A DNA stretch of 64,000 bases from Fibrella rubiginis. Lineage in GTDB: Bacteria > Bacteroidota > Bacteroidia > Cytophagales > Spirosomataceae. How positions within the stretch are numbered: position 1 is the first letter of the stretch; the number at the start of each line of letters is the position of its first letter. The DNA lies in assembly GCF_017353185.1 (NCBI RefSeq), contig NZ_JAFMYV010000007.1, positions 271,248 to 335,247 on the forward strand. The letters run 5' to 3'. The translations under genes and the position numbers were made by a program. This document shows, one piece after another, positions 44,207 to 53,016 of this stretch. The notes under the pieces are model-generated. The model was not told the DNA's origin and did not search any database. It saw nothing but the letters and a program-made list of their open reading frames with translations.

Positions 44207-45739
44207 ATGAAAAGCAACTGGAAAGTATTAACGCTGATTGCCCTGTTTTCGAGCGCGGTCACGTTGTTCGCTTACAACCTGCTTGGGTTCAACAAGCGGG
44301 ACGTGATTTTGAACGAAGCATCGACCACGCCCATTACCCGGCTGGCTTCGTTAACAGGCAACGCCCCCACGGGTGCCCCTGGTGATTTCTCGTACGCTGC
44401 CGAAAGCGCAACGCCCATGGTCGTGCACATTCGCACGACGATGACACGCACGGTACGTCAGCAACAAATGCCCGACATTTTCCGTGAGTTCTTTGGCGAT
44501 GAAGGCATGCCCGGTATGGGTCAGGGCCAGGGTCGTCCCCGGCGCGAGCAGGGCCAGGCATCTGGCTCAGGCGTGATTATTTCGAAAGATGGCTACATCG
44601 TGACCAATAACCACGTGGTACAGGATGCCGACGAAGTAGAGGTGATCATGACCGACAAGCGGAGCTTCAAGGCCAAAGTAATTGGTACCGATCCGCTGAC
44701 CGATCTGGCCGTGGTGAAAATTGACGCCAACAACCTGCCTGCCATCACTTTGGGTGACTCAGACAACCTGAAACTGGGCGAATGGGTACTGGCTGTAGGC
44801 TATCCCCTTGATCTTGAATCGACCGTTACGGCGGGTATTGTGAGTGCCAAAGGTCGTGGTATTGGTATCCTGAGCCGTAACATGCAGCAGCAGCAGCCCG
44901 GTGCCAAAGCCGTTGATACGCCTATTGAAGCATTCATTCAGACCGATGCCGCCATTAATCCTGGTAACTCGGGTGGTGCGCTGGTAAACCTGCGGGGTGA
45001 ACTAGTGGGCATTAACTCGGCAATTGCATCAGCAACAGGCTATTACAGTGGTTATGGTTTCGCGGTACCTGTATCGCTGGTGAAGAAAGTAACGGCCGAT
45101 CTGCTGAAATTCGGTAACGTACAACGCGGTTATATCGGCATCTTGCCCCGCGAATTAGACAGCAAACTGGCCACTGAAGTGGGTGCTAAAGTAGGCCGTG
45201 GTATCTACGTAGAAAGCGTAACCGAAAACGGTGCTGCCAAAGCCGCCGGCATTCAGAAGGGCGATGTGATCGTGAAAATGGAAGGAGCTCCCCTGGATTC
45301 GGATGCCCAGATGCGCGAAATCATCGGTCGTCGTCGTCCGGGCGATGTAGTCAACGTGACTATCAACCGGGGTGGTACCGAACGTGACGTGAAAGTGGAG
45401 CTACGCAACCGTAATGGTGGCCGCGACGTGATCAAGAAAGAAGAAATGGCTACCTCAAGCATGAAATCGCTGGGGGCTGAGTTCAATAACCTGACCGACA
45501 AAGAGCGTCAGCAAATGGGTGTTAGCGGCGGGGTGCGTGTCAGCAAAATTGTTGACGGCAAACTGGCCGAAACCGAAATCGAAGAAGGTTTTGTAATTCT
45601 GAAGGCCAACGGTAAAAACGTGAAAAGCGTGAAAGACCTGGAGGCAATTGTAGGTACTGTGAAAGAGGGTGAAGGTCTATTGCTGATTGGGATGTACCCC
45701 AATAGCAGCCGCACGCTCTACTACGCCGTACCCATGTAA
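44207..45739 (+). CDS. degP: HtrA/DegP-type periplasmic serine protease
   Basis: A 510-residue Do-like protease with an N-terminal membrane anchor or signal (about 8-28). The catalytic triad is His136 (TNNHVV), Asp166 (TDLAVV) and Ser255 (GNSGGAL). Two PDZ domains follow (about 310-400 and 415-505); the first starts with GYIGILPREL. A Gly/Gln/Arg-rich insert near 100-118 precedes the protease core, as in other LA-loop-bearing DegP proteins. It degrades or chaperones misfolded envelope proteins. Confidence 0.93.
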   Translation: MKSNWKVLTLIALFSSAVTLFAYNLLGFNKRDVILNEASTTPITRLASLTGNAPTGAPGDFSYAAESATPMVVHIRTTMTRTVRQQQMPDIFREFFGDEGMPGMGQGQGRPRREQGQASGSGVIISKDGYIVTNNHVVQDADEVEVIMTDKRSFKAKVIGTDPLTDLAVVKIDANNLPAITLGDSDNLKLGEWVLAVGYPLDLESTVTAGIVSAKGRGIGILSRNMQQQQPGAKAVDTPIEAFIQTDAAINPGNSGGALVNLRGELVGINSAIASATGYYSGYGFAVPVSLVKKVTADLLKFGNVQRGYIGILPRELDSKLATEVGAKVGRGIYVESVTENGAAKAAGIQKGDVIVKMEGAPLDSDAQMREIIGRRRPGDVVNVTINRGGTERDVKVELRNRNGGRDVIKKEEMATSSMKSLGAEFNNLTDKERQQMGVSGGVRVSKIVDGKLAETEIEEGFVILKANGKNVKSVKDLEAIVGTVKEGEGLLLIGMYPNSSRTLYYAVPM

Positions 45740-45774
45740 TTGGCTGTATCGGGGCAACCCGAATTTGATAAGAG

Positions 45775-45815
45775 AGGGCCTGCCGAATCACAATGTGATT
45801 TGGCAGGCCCTTTTT
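45775..45815 (+). terminator. terminator after the HtrA gene
   Basis: AGGGCCTGCCGAATCACA at 45775-45792 pairs with 45794-45811 with one G-T pair, followed by TTTT. Strong. Confidence 0.9.
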
Positions 45816-45835
45816 CTTGCTTAGCGGAGTGCTGC

Positions 45836-45864
45836 TTTGCTAAACAGGACGCACCTTACCTTTG
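45836..45864 (+). promoter_or_regulatory. promoter of the PAP2 phosphatase gene
   Basis: TTTG at 45836-45839, a 17-nt spacer and TACCTTTG at 45857-45864, an exact TAnnTTTG match. The ATG at 45869 is only 4 nt further, so the mRNA would be leaderless or almost so. Confidence 0.55.
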
Positions 45865-45868
45865 CTCT

Positions 45869-46504
45869 ATGAATCTGTCCTTGCTGATCCGGCAAAACCG
45901 GGTCTTTTTTATAACCTACCTGTTGCTTTTGCTGGTGGTGGGTGGCCTGATGCTAACCTACACCAAAGAACAACTGATCCGGTTTGTGAATGACTTTAAC
46001 AGCCCCCCCGGCGACGCGCTCTTTCCATATCTGACTTACCTTGGCGATGGGGGTTTTGTGGTGGTAGTGGGGGTATTGCTGCTGGTACTAAATCGGCGGG
46101 CAGGGTGGCTGGTGCTGGTTAGTTTTGCCATCTCCGGGCTTATTAGCCTGTTTTTGAAGCTGGTCGTCTTTCCCGAACGGTTGCGGCCTCTGCGCTATTT
46201 TGAGCATTCAAACTGGGAATATCACGTCATTAAAGACCTGCACATTAACGAATACAACAGTTTTCCGTCGGGGCATACTACCTCGGCTTTTGCTCTGTTT
46301 GCTATGCTGGCGTTTCTGTGGCGGCATAAGGCATGGGGCTGGACGTGCGTGCTGCTGGCAGCCATAGCCGGCTACTCACGGGTGTATCTGTTTCAGCACT
46401 TTGTAGAAGATACGTTTGCCGGTTCTTTGCTGGGCACGATCACCAGCATTGGGGTATATCTGGTCTATCAAAAACGGTTTGGCAACCCGCCGGTGCTAGG
46501 CTAG
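45869..46504 (+). CDS. PAP2-family membrane phosphatase
   Basis: A 211-residue protein with five to six membrane segments and all three phosphatase motifs: KLVVFPERLRP (motif 1, KX6RP), PSGHTTSAF (motif 2) and SRVYLFQHFVEDTFAGS (motif 3, SRX5HX3D). Such enzymes dephosphorylate undecaprenyl-pyrophosphate or phosphatidate-type lipids on the outer side of the inner membrane. The ATG at 45869 starts MNLSLLIRQNR; an upstream TTG frame is rejected because of the terminator in it. Confidence 0.9.
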   Translation: MNLSLLIRQNRVFFITYLLLLLVVGGLMLTYTKEQLIRFVNDFNSPPGDALFPYLTYLGDGGFVVVVGVLLLVLNRRAGWLVLVSFAISGLISLFLKLVVFPERLRPLRYFEHSNWEYHVIKDLHINEYNSFPSGHTTSAFALFAMLAFLWRHKAWGWTCVLLAAIAGYSRVYLFQHFVEDTFAGSLLGTITSIGVYLVYQKRFGNPPVLG

Positions 46505-46618
46505 TTTAAACCATAATTGTGCTGATTGTGAGTGATATATGACGCTGGCTCAATAGATTAGTTGGTGCGTTTATTTTTTCGTCTTCTTGCAACTCAACTT
46601 TAATCTATCCAGTCAATT

Positions 46619-47050
46619 ATGAGCCGTTTTTTCGCAACGATGGGTCTGCTGATGGCCCTTGTAACAGGTGCTTTTGCACAGGCACCGATGACCAACAAAG
46701 ATGTTATCTCCATGAATACCGCCAAGGTGAGCAAGTCGCTTATTGAGGCGAAAATTCAGAGCAGTCCAGCCAAATTTGACCTGACCACCGACGGACTAAT
46801 TGAGCTGGAGACGGCTAAAATTTCGGATGGTCTGGTAAAAGCTATGATGGCCAAAACAACCCTGACTGATGTGATGACCAACGATGACATAATTAAACTC
46901 TCGAACGCAAAGGTCTCTAAATCAATAATTTCCGAAAAGATTCACAAAGGCAAAAACAAGTTCGATACCTCGGTTGATGGGCTAATTGCCCTGCGGGCGG
47001 CAAAAGTATCTGACGGCGTTGTGAAAGACATGATGACCGCTCCCAAATAA
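46619..47050 (+). CDS. exported protein with four tandem helical repeats
   Basis: A 143-residue protein with a signal peptide (cleavage after AFA, residue 20). The mature part is two copies of an approximately 62-residue unit: DVISMNTAKVSKSLIEAKI with DGLIELETAKISDGLVKAMM, then DIIKLSNAKVSKSIISEKI with DGLIALRAAKVSDGVVKDMM. Each unit itself has two related halves (about 24-46, 58-77, 86-108, 120-139), so the protein has four repeats with an AKxS core. I do not know its function; a periplasmic scaffold or binding protein is plausible. Confidence 0.7.
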   Translation: MSRFFATMGLLMALVTGAFAQAPMTNKDVISMNTAKVSKSLIEAKIQSSPAKFDLTTDGLIELETAKISDGLVKAMMAKTTLTDVMTNDDIIKLSNAKVSKSIISEKIHKGKNKFDTSVDGLIALRAAKVSDGVVKDMMTAPK

Positions 47051-47078
47051 GCATCGACATTTCCTACACCCTGCCATG

Positions 47079-47110
47079 AGCGCAGCAGCCCCGGTTGTTG
47101 CGCTCTTTTT
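47079..47110 (+). terminator. terminator after the repeat-protein gene
   Basis: AGCGCA at 47079-47084 pairs with TGCGCT-like 47099-47104 with further inner pairs, followed by CTTTTT to 47110. Confidence 0.7.
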
Positions 47111-47175
47111 GGTTTCGATTTGTCTGTTGCCCACCTGCTTTCCCGTCCTGGTGAAGAAACTTCGCGGAATTAGGC

Positions 47176-47183
47176 TATTTTTG
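47176..47183 (+). promoter_or_regulatory. -7 box upstream of the thiolase gene
   Basis: TATTTTTG is an exact TAnnTTTG match, 109 nt before the ATG. The leader would contain a 12-bp palindrome (TATGCATGCATA around 47192) and period-7 words (GACTCTA, AACTTTG, GACCTTA, GACATTG) at about 47254-47281. No clear -33 TTG. Confidence 0.45.
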
Positions 47184-47253
47184 CCAAACCGTATGCATGC
47201 ATAACAATTTATATGTCAGGCCTAAAGTTCAAGGATGCTGGTACAGCAGTGAG

Positions 47254-47281
47254 ACTCTAAACTTTGGACCTTAGACATTGA
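47254..47281 (+). repeat. heptanucleotide-period words before the thiolase gene
   Basis: GACTCTA, AACTTTG, GACCTTA and GACATTG follow with 7-bp period. Upstream at 47220-47233 GCCTAAA and GTTCAAG are related words in the other orientation, so this may be a decayed inverted repeat around 47220-47284. Confidence 0.45.
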
Positions 47282-47292
47282 ACCCCTTCAAA

Positions 47293-48501
47293 ATGGCTAA
47301 TGCCTTCATCTACGACGCCGTCAGGACCCCACGCGGGCGCGGTAAGAGCGACGGATCGCTCCACGATATTCAGCCTATTTCGCTACTAACCAGTGTGTTG
47401 CGCGAACTGCGTGACCGTAATCACCTTGACACGCGCCTCGTCGACGATGTGATTATGGGCTGCGTAACGCCCATCGGCGAACAGGGTGCCGACATTGCCC
47501 GAACCGCCGTTTTGGAGGCTGGTTATGCCGAATCCGTTGCGGGTGTGCAGTTAAACCGCTTCTGCTCGTCGGGTTTGGAGGCCATTAATCAGGCAGCGGC
47601 CTACGTGATGTCGGGGCAAGTTGACGCAGTGGTGGCTGGTGGTGTGGAGTCTATGTCGCGGACACCAATGGGGGCCGACGGGGGGGCAATTTTCATGAAC
47701 CCACAGATTGTGGCCCGCCACAACATCGTGCCGCAGGGTATTTCAGCTGATCTCATCGCCACGCGGCAGGGCTACAGCCGGAACGACGTAGATGCCTTCG
47801 CTGCGGAATCATACCGCCGGGCCGAGGTAGCGCAACGCGAAAACCGCTTTCACAAAACGCTGGTGCCGTTTAAAGACGAAATTGGTATCACCGTGCTCGA
47901 CCGCGATGAGGGTGTTCGCCCAGGTACCACCGCCGAAACATTGGGTAAACTGAAACCTGCGTTCGAGATGATGGGGCAGATGGGTTTAGATGCGCTGGCC
48001 CTGCTGAAATATGCAGATTTGAACCAGATCAATCACGTGCATCATGCTGGCAATTCGTCGCAGATTGTCGACGGTGCGGCGGGTGTACTGGTAGGTAGTG
48101 AGGCGTTTGGGCAGGCAGCCGGGCTGAAGCCCCGCGCCCGAATTGTGGCCTTTGCTATTGTGGGTTCCGAACCCACCATCATGCTCACTGGTCCCGTTCC
48201 AGCCACACACAAGGTGCTGAAGAAGGCGGGCATGAGCATCAAGGACATCGACCTGTTTGAAGTAAACGAAGCCTTCGCGGCCGTACCGATGCTGTTTATG
48301 GACGAGTTTGGCGTGGATCACAGTCAGGTCAACATCAGCGGCGGGGCTATTGCGCTGGGTCATCCGCTGGGTGCTACCGGGGCCATCATTTCGGCCACGC
48401 TGATCGACGAGCTGGAGCGGACGGGCAAGCAGTTTGGCCTTTCAACCCTTTGCATCGGCGGCGGTATGGGCATCGCCACCATTTTTGAGCGGGTGAATTA
48501 A
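47293..48501 (+). CDS. fadA: acetyl-CoA C-acyltransferase (thiolase)
   Basis: A 402-residue thiolase with the acyl-accepting Cys91 in [30 protein letters not shown] (catalytic histidine) and the second cysteine in LCIGGGMG. It performs the last beta-oxidation step. It is followed by the multifunctional enzyme gene in the same direction, the standard fadA-fadJ pairing although the order is reversed from E. coli fadBA. Confidence 0.93.
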   Translation: MANAFIYDAVRTPRGRGKSDGSLHDIQPISLLTSVLRELRDRNHLDTRLVDDVIMGCVTPIGEQGADIARTAVLEAGYAESVAGVQLNRFCSSGLEAINQAAAYVMSGQVDAVVAGGVESMSRTPMGADGGAIFMNPQIVARHNIVPQGISADLIATRQGYSRNDVDAFAAESYRRAEVAQRENRFHKTLVPFKDEIGITVLDRDEGVRPGTTAETLGKLKPAFEMMGQMGLDALALLKYADLNQINHVHHAGNSSQIVDGAAGVLVGSEAFGQAAGLKPRARIVAFAIVGSEPTIMLTGPVPATHKVLKKAGMSIKDIDLFEVNEAFAAVPMLFMDEFGVDHSQVNISGGAIALGHPLGATGAIISATLIDELERTGKQFGLSTLCIGGGMGIATIFERVN

Positions 48502-48514
48502 AGACACTAGAATT

Positions 48515-48561
48515 TGGACGTCGGATATTGGGCTTGTAACAAGTCCAATATCCGACGTCCA
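48515..48561. repeat. 22-bp inverted repeat between thiolase and multifunctional enzyme genes
   Basis: 48515-48536 pairs with 48540-48561 with one G-T pair and a 3-nt loop. The right side continues as five 7-bp words (GTCCAAT, ATCCGAC, GTCCAGT, ATCCAAT, ATCCTGA) at 48543-48577, ending 1 nt before the ATG at 48579. Confidence 0.8.
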
Positions 48562-48578
48562 GTATCCAATATCCTGAT

Positions 48579-50726
48579 ATGATTAACTACACTGTAGAGC
48601 AAAACGTTGCCGTCATCCGCTGGAACATGAGCAGCAGCCCGATGAACGTGCTGAACGACGAATCGATACCTCAATTTGAGGAAGCTCTCAACAAAGCCTA
48701 CGCCGACGAGGCTATAATAGGCATCATCATCACGTCGGACAAGCCCGAATTTGTGGCCGGGGCTGACCTGAAAATGATCCTGCGCAACAACGGAGGTGAC
48801 CCTGCCGAGATGCTGAAGGTGTCGATGGAATTGAACCGCATTTTCCGCAACATGGAAACGAGTGGCAAACCAATTGTGGCAGCTATTAGCGGCACAGCTC
48901 TCGGCGGTGGTTACGAAATCTGCCTGGCTTGCCATCACCGAATTGCCCTTAGCAGCCCGAAAACGCAGATCGGTTTGGTCGAAGTGACCATCGGACTGCT
49001 GCCGGGTGGGGGCGGTACCCAACGGCTACCCCGCATGATCGGGATGCAGGCTGCCCTGCCCTTACTGGTGGAAGGCAAAAAACTGAACGTGGCCGACGCG
49101 CTAAAAAATGGGCTGATCGACGATGTGGCCGAGACGCCCACGACCATGATGGACAAGGCCCGCGCCTGGATTATGGCCAACCCACAACCGATTAAGCCGT
49201 GGGATCAGATCGATAAGAAAACGGGCAAGATCGTGGCGCGGGATAATTTCAAAGTACCCGGCGGCAACGTGCAAAGTCCCACGGGTGCGCAGACCTTTGC
49301 GGCGGGCACAGCCATGCTGATGGACAAAACCAAAGGTAATTACCCCGCCCCCATCGAGATTATGGCTTGCGTATATGAAGGCTTGCAGGTAAACATCGAC
49401 CGGGCGTTGGTGATCGAGGCGCGGCATTTTGTGAAGGTAGCGACCTCGAAAGTGGCCAAGAGCCTGATTCAGACTATGTTTCTGGGTATGAACGAAGCCA
49501 ACAAAGGCGCAAGCCGCCCGAAAGACGTACCTAAGACGGACGTGAAGAAACTGGGTATTCTGGGCGCGGGCATGATGGGCGCGGGCATTGCCTACGTGTC
49601 GGCGGTGGCGGGGATCGAAGTGGTGTTGAAAGACGTGTCGGCTGAGGCCGCTGAGAAAGGGAAAGACTATTCGCGTAGCCTGCTGAAAAAGGGCGCGGAG
49701 CGGGGCAAAGTAGACCCTACGACAGTCGACACAACGCTGAACCGCATCAAAACCACTGGCGATTATGCCGATCTGGACGGTTGCGATTTGATTATTGAAG
49801 CCGTCTTTGAAAACCGCGAACTAAAGGCAACCGTGACCAAAGAAGCCGAGCCTAAACTGGCTCAAAACGGCATCTATGGCTCTAATACGTCAACATTACC
49901 CATCACGGGCTTAGCCGAAGCGTCAGCGAACCCCGCAAATTTCATTGGCATTCACTTCTTCTCGCCCGTCGACAAGATGATGCTGGTAGAAATTATCGTG
50001 GGCAACCAAACGTCTGATTATGCCTTGGCTGTGGCGATGGATTACACCCGTAAGATTCGGAAAACGCCCATCGTGGTTAACGACTCGCGTGGGTTTTATA
50101 CCTCGCGTTGTTTTGGCACCTACACGTCGGAAGGCATGGAGTTGCTGAACGATGGCGTGAACCCGATTCTGATCGAAAACGCCGGAAAAGATGCTGGTAT
50201 GCCTGTTGGCCCGCTGGCCGTGCATGACGAAGTAGCCCTGGATTTAAGCCTGAAAGTGATGACCGAATCGGTGAAGGCGGGCGCGCTGAGCGCCAATGAA
50301 CCGATTTATCAGATGGTCCAGAAGTTCAACGAAATGGGCCGTATTGGCAAGAAAGCCAAAGCCGGTTTCTATGATTATCCAGAAGATGGAAAGAAGGCCC
50401 TGTGGCCCGGACTGGCCGACCTGTATCCTGTTTCGGCAGAACAACCAAGTCTGGACGAGGTGAAAACGCGTCTGCTTTACCGGCAGGCGATTGAGGCGGT
50501 TCGTTGCTTTGAAGAGGGTGTTATCCGTACCAAGCTCGACGCTGACCTCGGCTCTATTCTGGCCTGGGGCTTCCCGGCTTACACTGGTGGTGCGCTATCC
50601 TTCGTCGACTTCGTAGGCATCGACACGTTCGTGCAAACCCTCGACCGTCTGGCCGACCAATACGGTGGTCGTTTCCGCCCTACCGCTAAACTCCGCGAAC
50701 GGGCGGGCGTGAAGGAAATGGCATAA
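48579..50726 (+). CDS. fadJ: multifunctional fatty-acid oxidation enzyme (enoyl-CoA hydratase / 3-hydroxyacyl-CoA dehydrogenase)
   Basis: A 715-residue fusion. The N-terminal crotonase domain (about 1-190) has VAGADLKMI, ISGTALGGGYEICLACHHR and GLVEVTIGLLPGGGGTQRL. The NAD-binding domain begins near 325 with LGILGAGMMGAGIAYVSAV and contains IGIHFFSPVDKM with the catalytic histidine. The C-terminal dehydrogenase helices carry GFYTSRCFGTY. It forms an operon with the thiolase gene. Confidence 0.93.
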   Translation: MINYTVEQNVAVIRWNMSSSPMNVLNDESIPQFEEALNKAYADEAIIGIIITSDKPEFVAGADLKMILRNNGGDPAEMLKVSMELNRIFRNMETSGKPIVAAISGTALGGGYEICLACHHRIALSSPKTQIGLVEVTIGLLPGGGGTQRLPRMIGMQAALPLLVEGKKLNVADALKNGLIDDVAETPTTMMDKARAWIMANPQPIKPWDQIDKKTGKIVARDNFKVPGGNVQSPTGAQTFAAGTAMLMDKTKGNYPAPIEIMACVYEGLQVNIDRALVIEARHFVKVATSKVAKSLIQTMFLGMNEANKGASRPKDVPKTDVKKLGILGAGMMGAGIAYVSAVAGIEVVLKDVSAEAAEKGKDYSRSLLKKGAERGKVDPTTVDTTLNRIKTTGDYADLDGCDLIIEAVFENRELKATVTKEAEPKLAQNGIYGSNTSTLPITGLAEASANPANFIGIHFFSPVDKMMLVEIIVGNQTSDYALAVAMDYTRKIRKTPIVVNDSRGFYTSRCFGTYTSEGMELLNDGVNPILIENAGKDAGMPVGPLAVHDEVALDLSLKVMTESVKAGALSANEPIYQMVQKFNEMGRIGKKAKAGFYDYPEDGKKALWPGLADLYPVSAEQPSLDEVKTRLLYRQAIEAVRCFEEGVIRTKLDADLGSILAWGFPAYTGGALSFVDFVGIDTFVQTLDRLADQYGGRFRPTAKLRERAGVKEMA

Positions 50727-50864
50727 GGAATGTCATGCGCGCAAATGCAAAGTCAAGGCTCGTTTTTCTGACCTGATTGTGCCAATTATACGGGATGTGC
50801 TTTTTGCTACAACTACGTATATAGAATCAGTAGAGATACTCTAAACTGCTAAAGATAAGGACTT

Positions 50865-50872
50865 TACCTTTG
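50865..50872 (+). promoter_or_regulatory. -7 box upstream of the 133-residue unknown gene
   Basis: TACCTTTG matches TAnnTTTG exactly, 68 nt before the ATG at 50940. No clear TTG at -33. Confidence 0.4.
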
Positions 50873-50939
50873 TCTTGCTGTCGGTGAAACCTTCGTCTAA
50901 CCAGTCAGTATACATTGTATTGTCTAAACCCTCATCAAA

Positions 50940-51341
50940 ATGGAAGCAACAAAGAGTGCACCAATCGAAGAAGTACATGCCGGGAGTAATATGCACTTGC
51001 AGGCTGAGCTTGTAAAGGCAAAGCCAGCCGACCACATGGCCCCGCCAAAAGCGCCCGCCGCTTTAAGCGCAGCTACGTTCTCTACTTTTTTTACCTGGCG
51101 AGGCAGTGGTGGCGTTAAACTAAACTGCGGCGATGGGCGTATCACGGCTAATTCCCGTGTGTTTGCGGCGCTTAGCGAATACAATACTGATCCGCGACAA
51201 AACCGGTTCGTAGGTAACGCGTCAATGAGTATTTTCAATGTCAGCCCCTACAACGGTGGTGTTATTGTCTGGTTAAACGTGAACTGGAACGGGCCGCTCA
51301 ACATACGAGTGGATCTGTTGGTAGACCCATCTTGGGTGTGA
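50940..51341 (+). CDS. unrecognised protein with beta-rich C-terminus
   Basis: I do not recognise this 133-residue protein. It has no signal peptide; residues 1-45 look disordered (PADHMAPPKAPAALS), and the rest reads as beta strands: FTWRGSGGVKLNCGDGRITA, RVFAALSEYNTDPRQNRF, NASMSIFNVSPYNGGVIVWLNVNW and LNIRVDLLVDPSW. The compact strand-rich part suggests a small beta-sandwich. It is a single-gene unit with its own promoter box and a terminator downstream, so it is probably real and may be well expressed. Confidence 0.65.
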   Translation: MEATKSAPIEEVHAGSNMHLQAELVKAKPADHMAPPKAPAALSAATFSTFFTWRGSGGVKLNCGDGRITANSRVFAALSEYNTDPRQNRFVGNASMSIFNVSPYNGGVIVWLNVNWNGPLNIRVDLLVDPSWV

Positions 51342-51379
51342 GTAAAACACGCTTCATGCGTGTAAGCGAGAGACGTATC

Positions 51380-51422
51380 AAGATGCCCGGCGATGCTTAT
51401 TCATCCGTCGGGCATCTTGCGT
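51380..51422 (+). terminator. terminator after the 133-residue unknown gene
   Basis: AAGATGCCCG at 51380-51389 pairs with CGGGCATCTT at 51409-51418 with inner GATG/CATC pairs, followed by GCGTTT. The T-run is weak. Confidence 0.65.
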
Positions 51423-51502
51423 TTACACTACAAAACCACATAGACGGGTAGGGTTGTCTGTGTGTAGGGAACAATTTCACAGATGGGTACGTCATCCGAA
51501 CA

Positions 51503-52747
51503 ATGGGTTATTTCGAGAATATACAGTCAGGGATACGCACCACGCTGAAGGGCCTGAGCCTGACAATGCGGCATTTGCGGCAGGCAACCCGCCGCCGGAC
51601 GCCCGTGGGTATGAGTAACGACGCTTACTTTGACCTGCAAACGGGGCTGGTGACGCTGCAATACCCCCACGAGCAATTGCCCATTCCCGACAATGGACGC
51701 TACCGTCTCCATAACGAGATCGATGACTGCATTGTCTGTGACAAATGCGCTAAGGTTTGCCCCGTCGACTGTATCACGATTGACCCGATCAAGGCTACCG
51801 AAGAGATTGGTAAAGCATCAGACGGATCGCCGATTCGGTTGTATGCCGCCACGTTTGATATTGACATGGCCAAGTGCTGCTACTGCGGTCTGTGTACGGT
51901 AGTGTGCCCCACGGAGTGCCTGACGATGGAAAAAACCTTCGACTACAGTACCTACGATCTGGGTAATCTGACCTACGCCTTCGCCAACTTGACCCCCGAA
52001 GAGGCCGACGAAAAAAGGGCTTTATACGAACAGTTTGTCCGTGAAAAAGAAGCCGCCAAAATCGCCGCTAAACCCGTTGCTACTCCTGCCGCCGCAACAA
52101 CGGCTCCTGCACGCCCCGCGTTCCGTCCTGGTATGAAGCCTACGCCAAAGCCCGCTGTAGTTGAGCCATCGGAAGAAGCTGTTTCGGTTGAGAAAACGTC
52201 TCCAGTAACGCTGGAGCCCATTATTGCACCAGCGGAAACGCCTGCTGTAGTGGCCGAAACACCTACGGATGCAGCTGTTCCTGCTCCAGTTGTGGGTGAT
52301 GCTCCGGCTTCGGAAACGCCAGCACCCGCCCCGAAGCCCCGGCCTGTGTTCCGTCCCGGCATGAAACCTGCGGCCAAACCGGCTACAGCGCCAACTTCGG
52401 AAACCGAGAACACAGGTAATTCGACAGAGGGTCACCAGTTGCATCCATTGACTGATCCTGCTCCTGATGAAGCCGAAGCTATCGCGTCGGTGGGGGTGCC
52501 CGAACAGCCCGGCGTAACGGAGCCATTGTCGGCGGCTGAAGTCGCAGCACCCTCCGAACCAGTAGCCGACCCTGTGGTTCCACCAATTGCTAAGCCCAAG
52601 CCAGCGTTTCGTCCCACGATGAAACCACCCACGCCTAAACCCGTGGCCGAGTCGCCACCTGGCAATGATATTATAGAGGAACCAACTCCTGAATCACCAC
52701 CCAAACCGAAACCCGCTTTCCGGCCCACGATGAAGCCGAAAGGGTAG
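51503..52747 (+). CDS. nuoI: NADH-quinone oxidoreductase subunit I with a long Pro/Ala-rich extension
   Basis: Residues 1-170 form a NuoI: two 4Fe-4S motifs, Cys76-79-82-86 (CIVCDKCAKVCP) and Cys125-128-131-135 (CYCGLCTVVCP), which carry electrons to N2 in complex I. Usual NuoI has 160-230 residues; this one has 414. The extra 240 residues are Pro/Ala/Glu-rich and contain four copies of a P-x-FRP-(G/T)-MKP motif at 205-213, 281-289, 367-375 and 404-412, all in a (K/R)P-rich context. The extension probably is unstructured and cytoplasmic. Its role is unknown. It is the first nuo gene visible here; subunits A-H are not upstream. Confidence 0.9.
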   Translation: MGYFENIQSGIRTTLKGLSLTMRHLRQATRRRTPVGMSNDAYFDLQTGLVTLQYPHEQLPIPDNGRYRLHNEIDDCIVCDKCAKVCPVDCITIDPIKATEEIGKASDGSPIRLYAATFDIDMAKCCYCGLCTVVCPTECLTMEKTFDYSTYDLGNLTYAFANLTPEEADEKRALYEQFVREKEAAKIAAKPVATPAAATTAPARPAFRPGMKPTPKPAVVEPSEEAVSVEKTSPVTLEPIIAPAETPAVVAETPTDAAVPAPVVGDAPASETPAPAPKPRPVFRPGMKPAAKPATAPTSETENTGNSTEGHQLHPLTDPAPDEAEAIASVGVPEQPGVTEPLSAAEVAAPSEPVADPVVPPIAKPKPAFRPTMKPPTPKPVAESPPGNDIIEEPTPESPPKPKPAFRPTMKPKG

Positions 52748-52789
52748 CCGGTTTGTAGGCTTCGCGCGGTAGGTGGCTTCGTGAGGCGT

Positions 52790-52933
52790 CCCCGACAAGC
52801 TCAGGGTGGTGTTTTCTTTGTCATCCCGACGCCAGGAGGGATCTAGTCTCTTATCATTCAATCACGCATTAGGAAAGTAGATCCCTCCTGACGTCGGGAT
52901 GACAAAGAAAACACCACCCTGAGCTTGTCGGGG
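52790..52933. repeat. 56-bp inverted repeat between nuoI and nuoJ
   Basis: 52790-52845 pairs with 52878-52933 with one mismatch; the loop is 32 nt. The outer ends read CCCCGACAAGCTCAGGG, and the inner part GTCATCCCGACG-CAGGAGGGATC. Similar CCTGAGCTTGTCG and GTCATCCCGAC words are, from memory, scattered between genes in many bacterial genomes. It splits the nuo operon without a T-run. Confidence 0.9.
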
Positions 52934-53016
52934 GCCGCACCGGCGAACCGGCCTAGTCGAAGGGCTATGCCTCAGCAACCTACTGCGCGCAGCCACACTT
53001 ACTTTAATTCCCACCC

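Noticed and set aside
45740..45868. In-frame TTG extension of the PAP2 gene
   Set aside because: It would include the strong terminator of the preceding gene, and the promoter box lies inside it.
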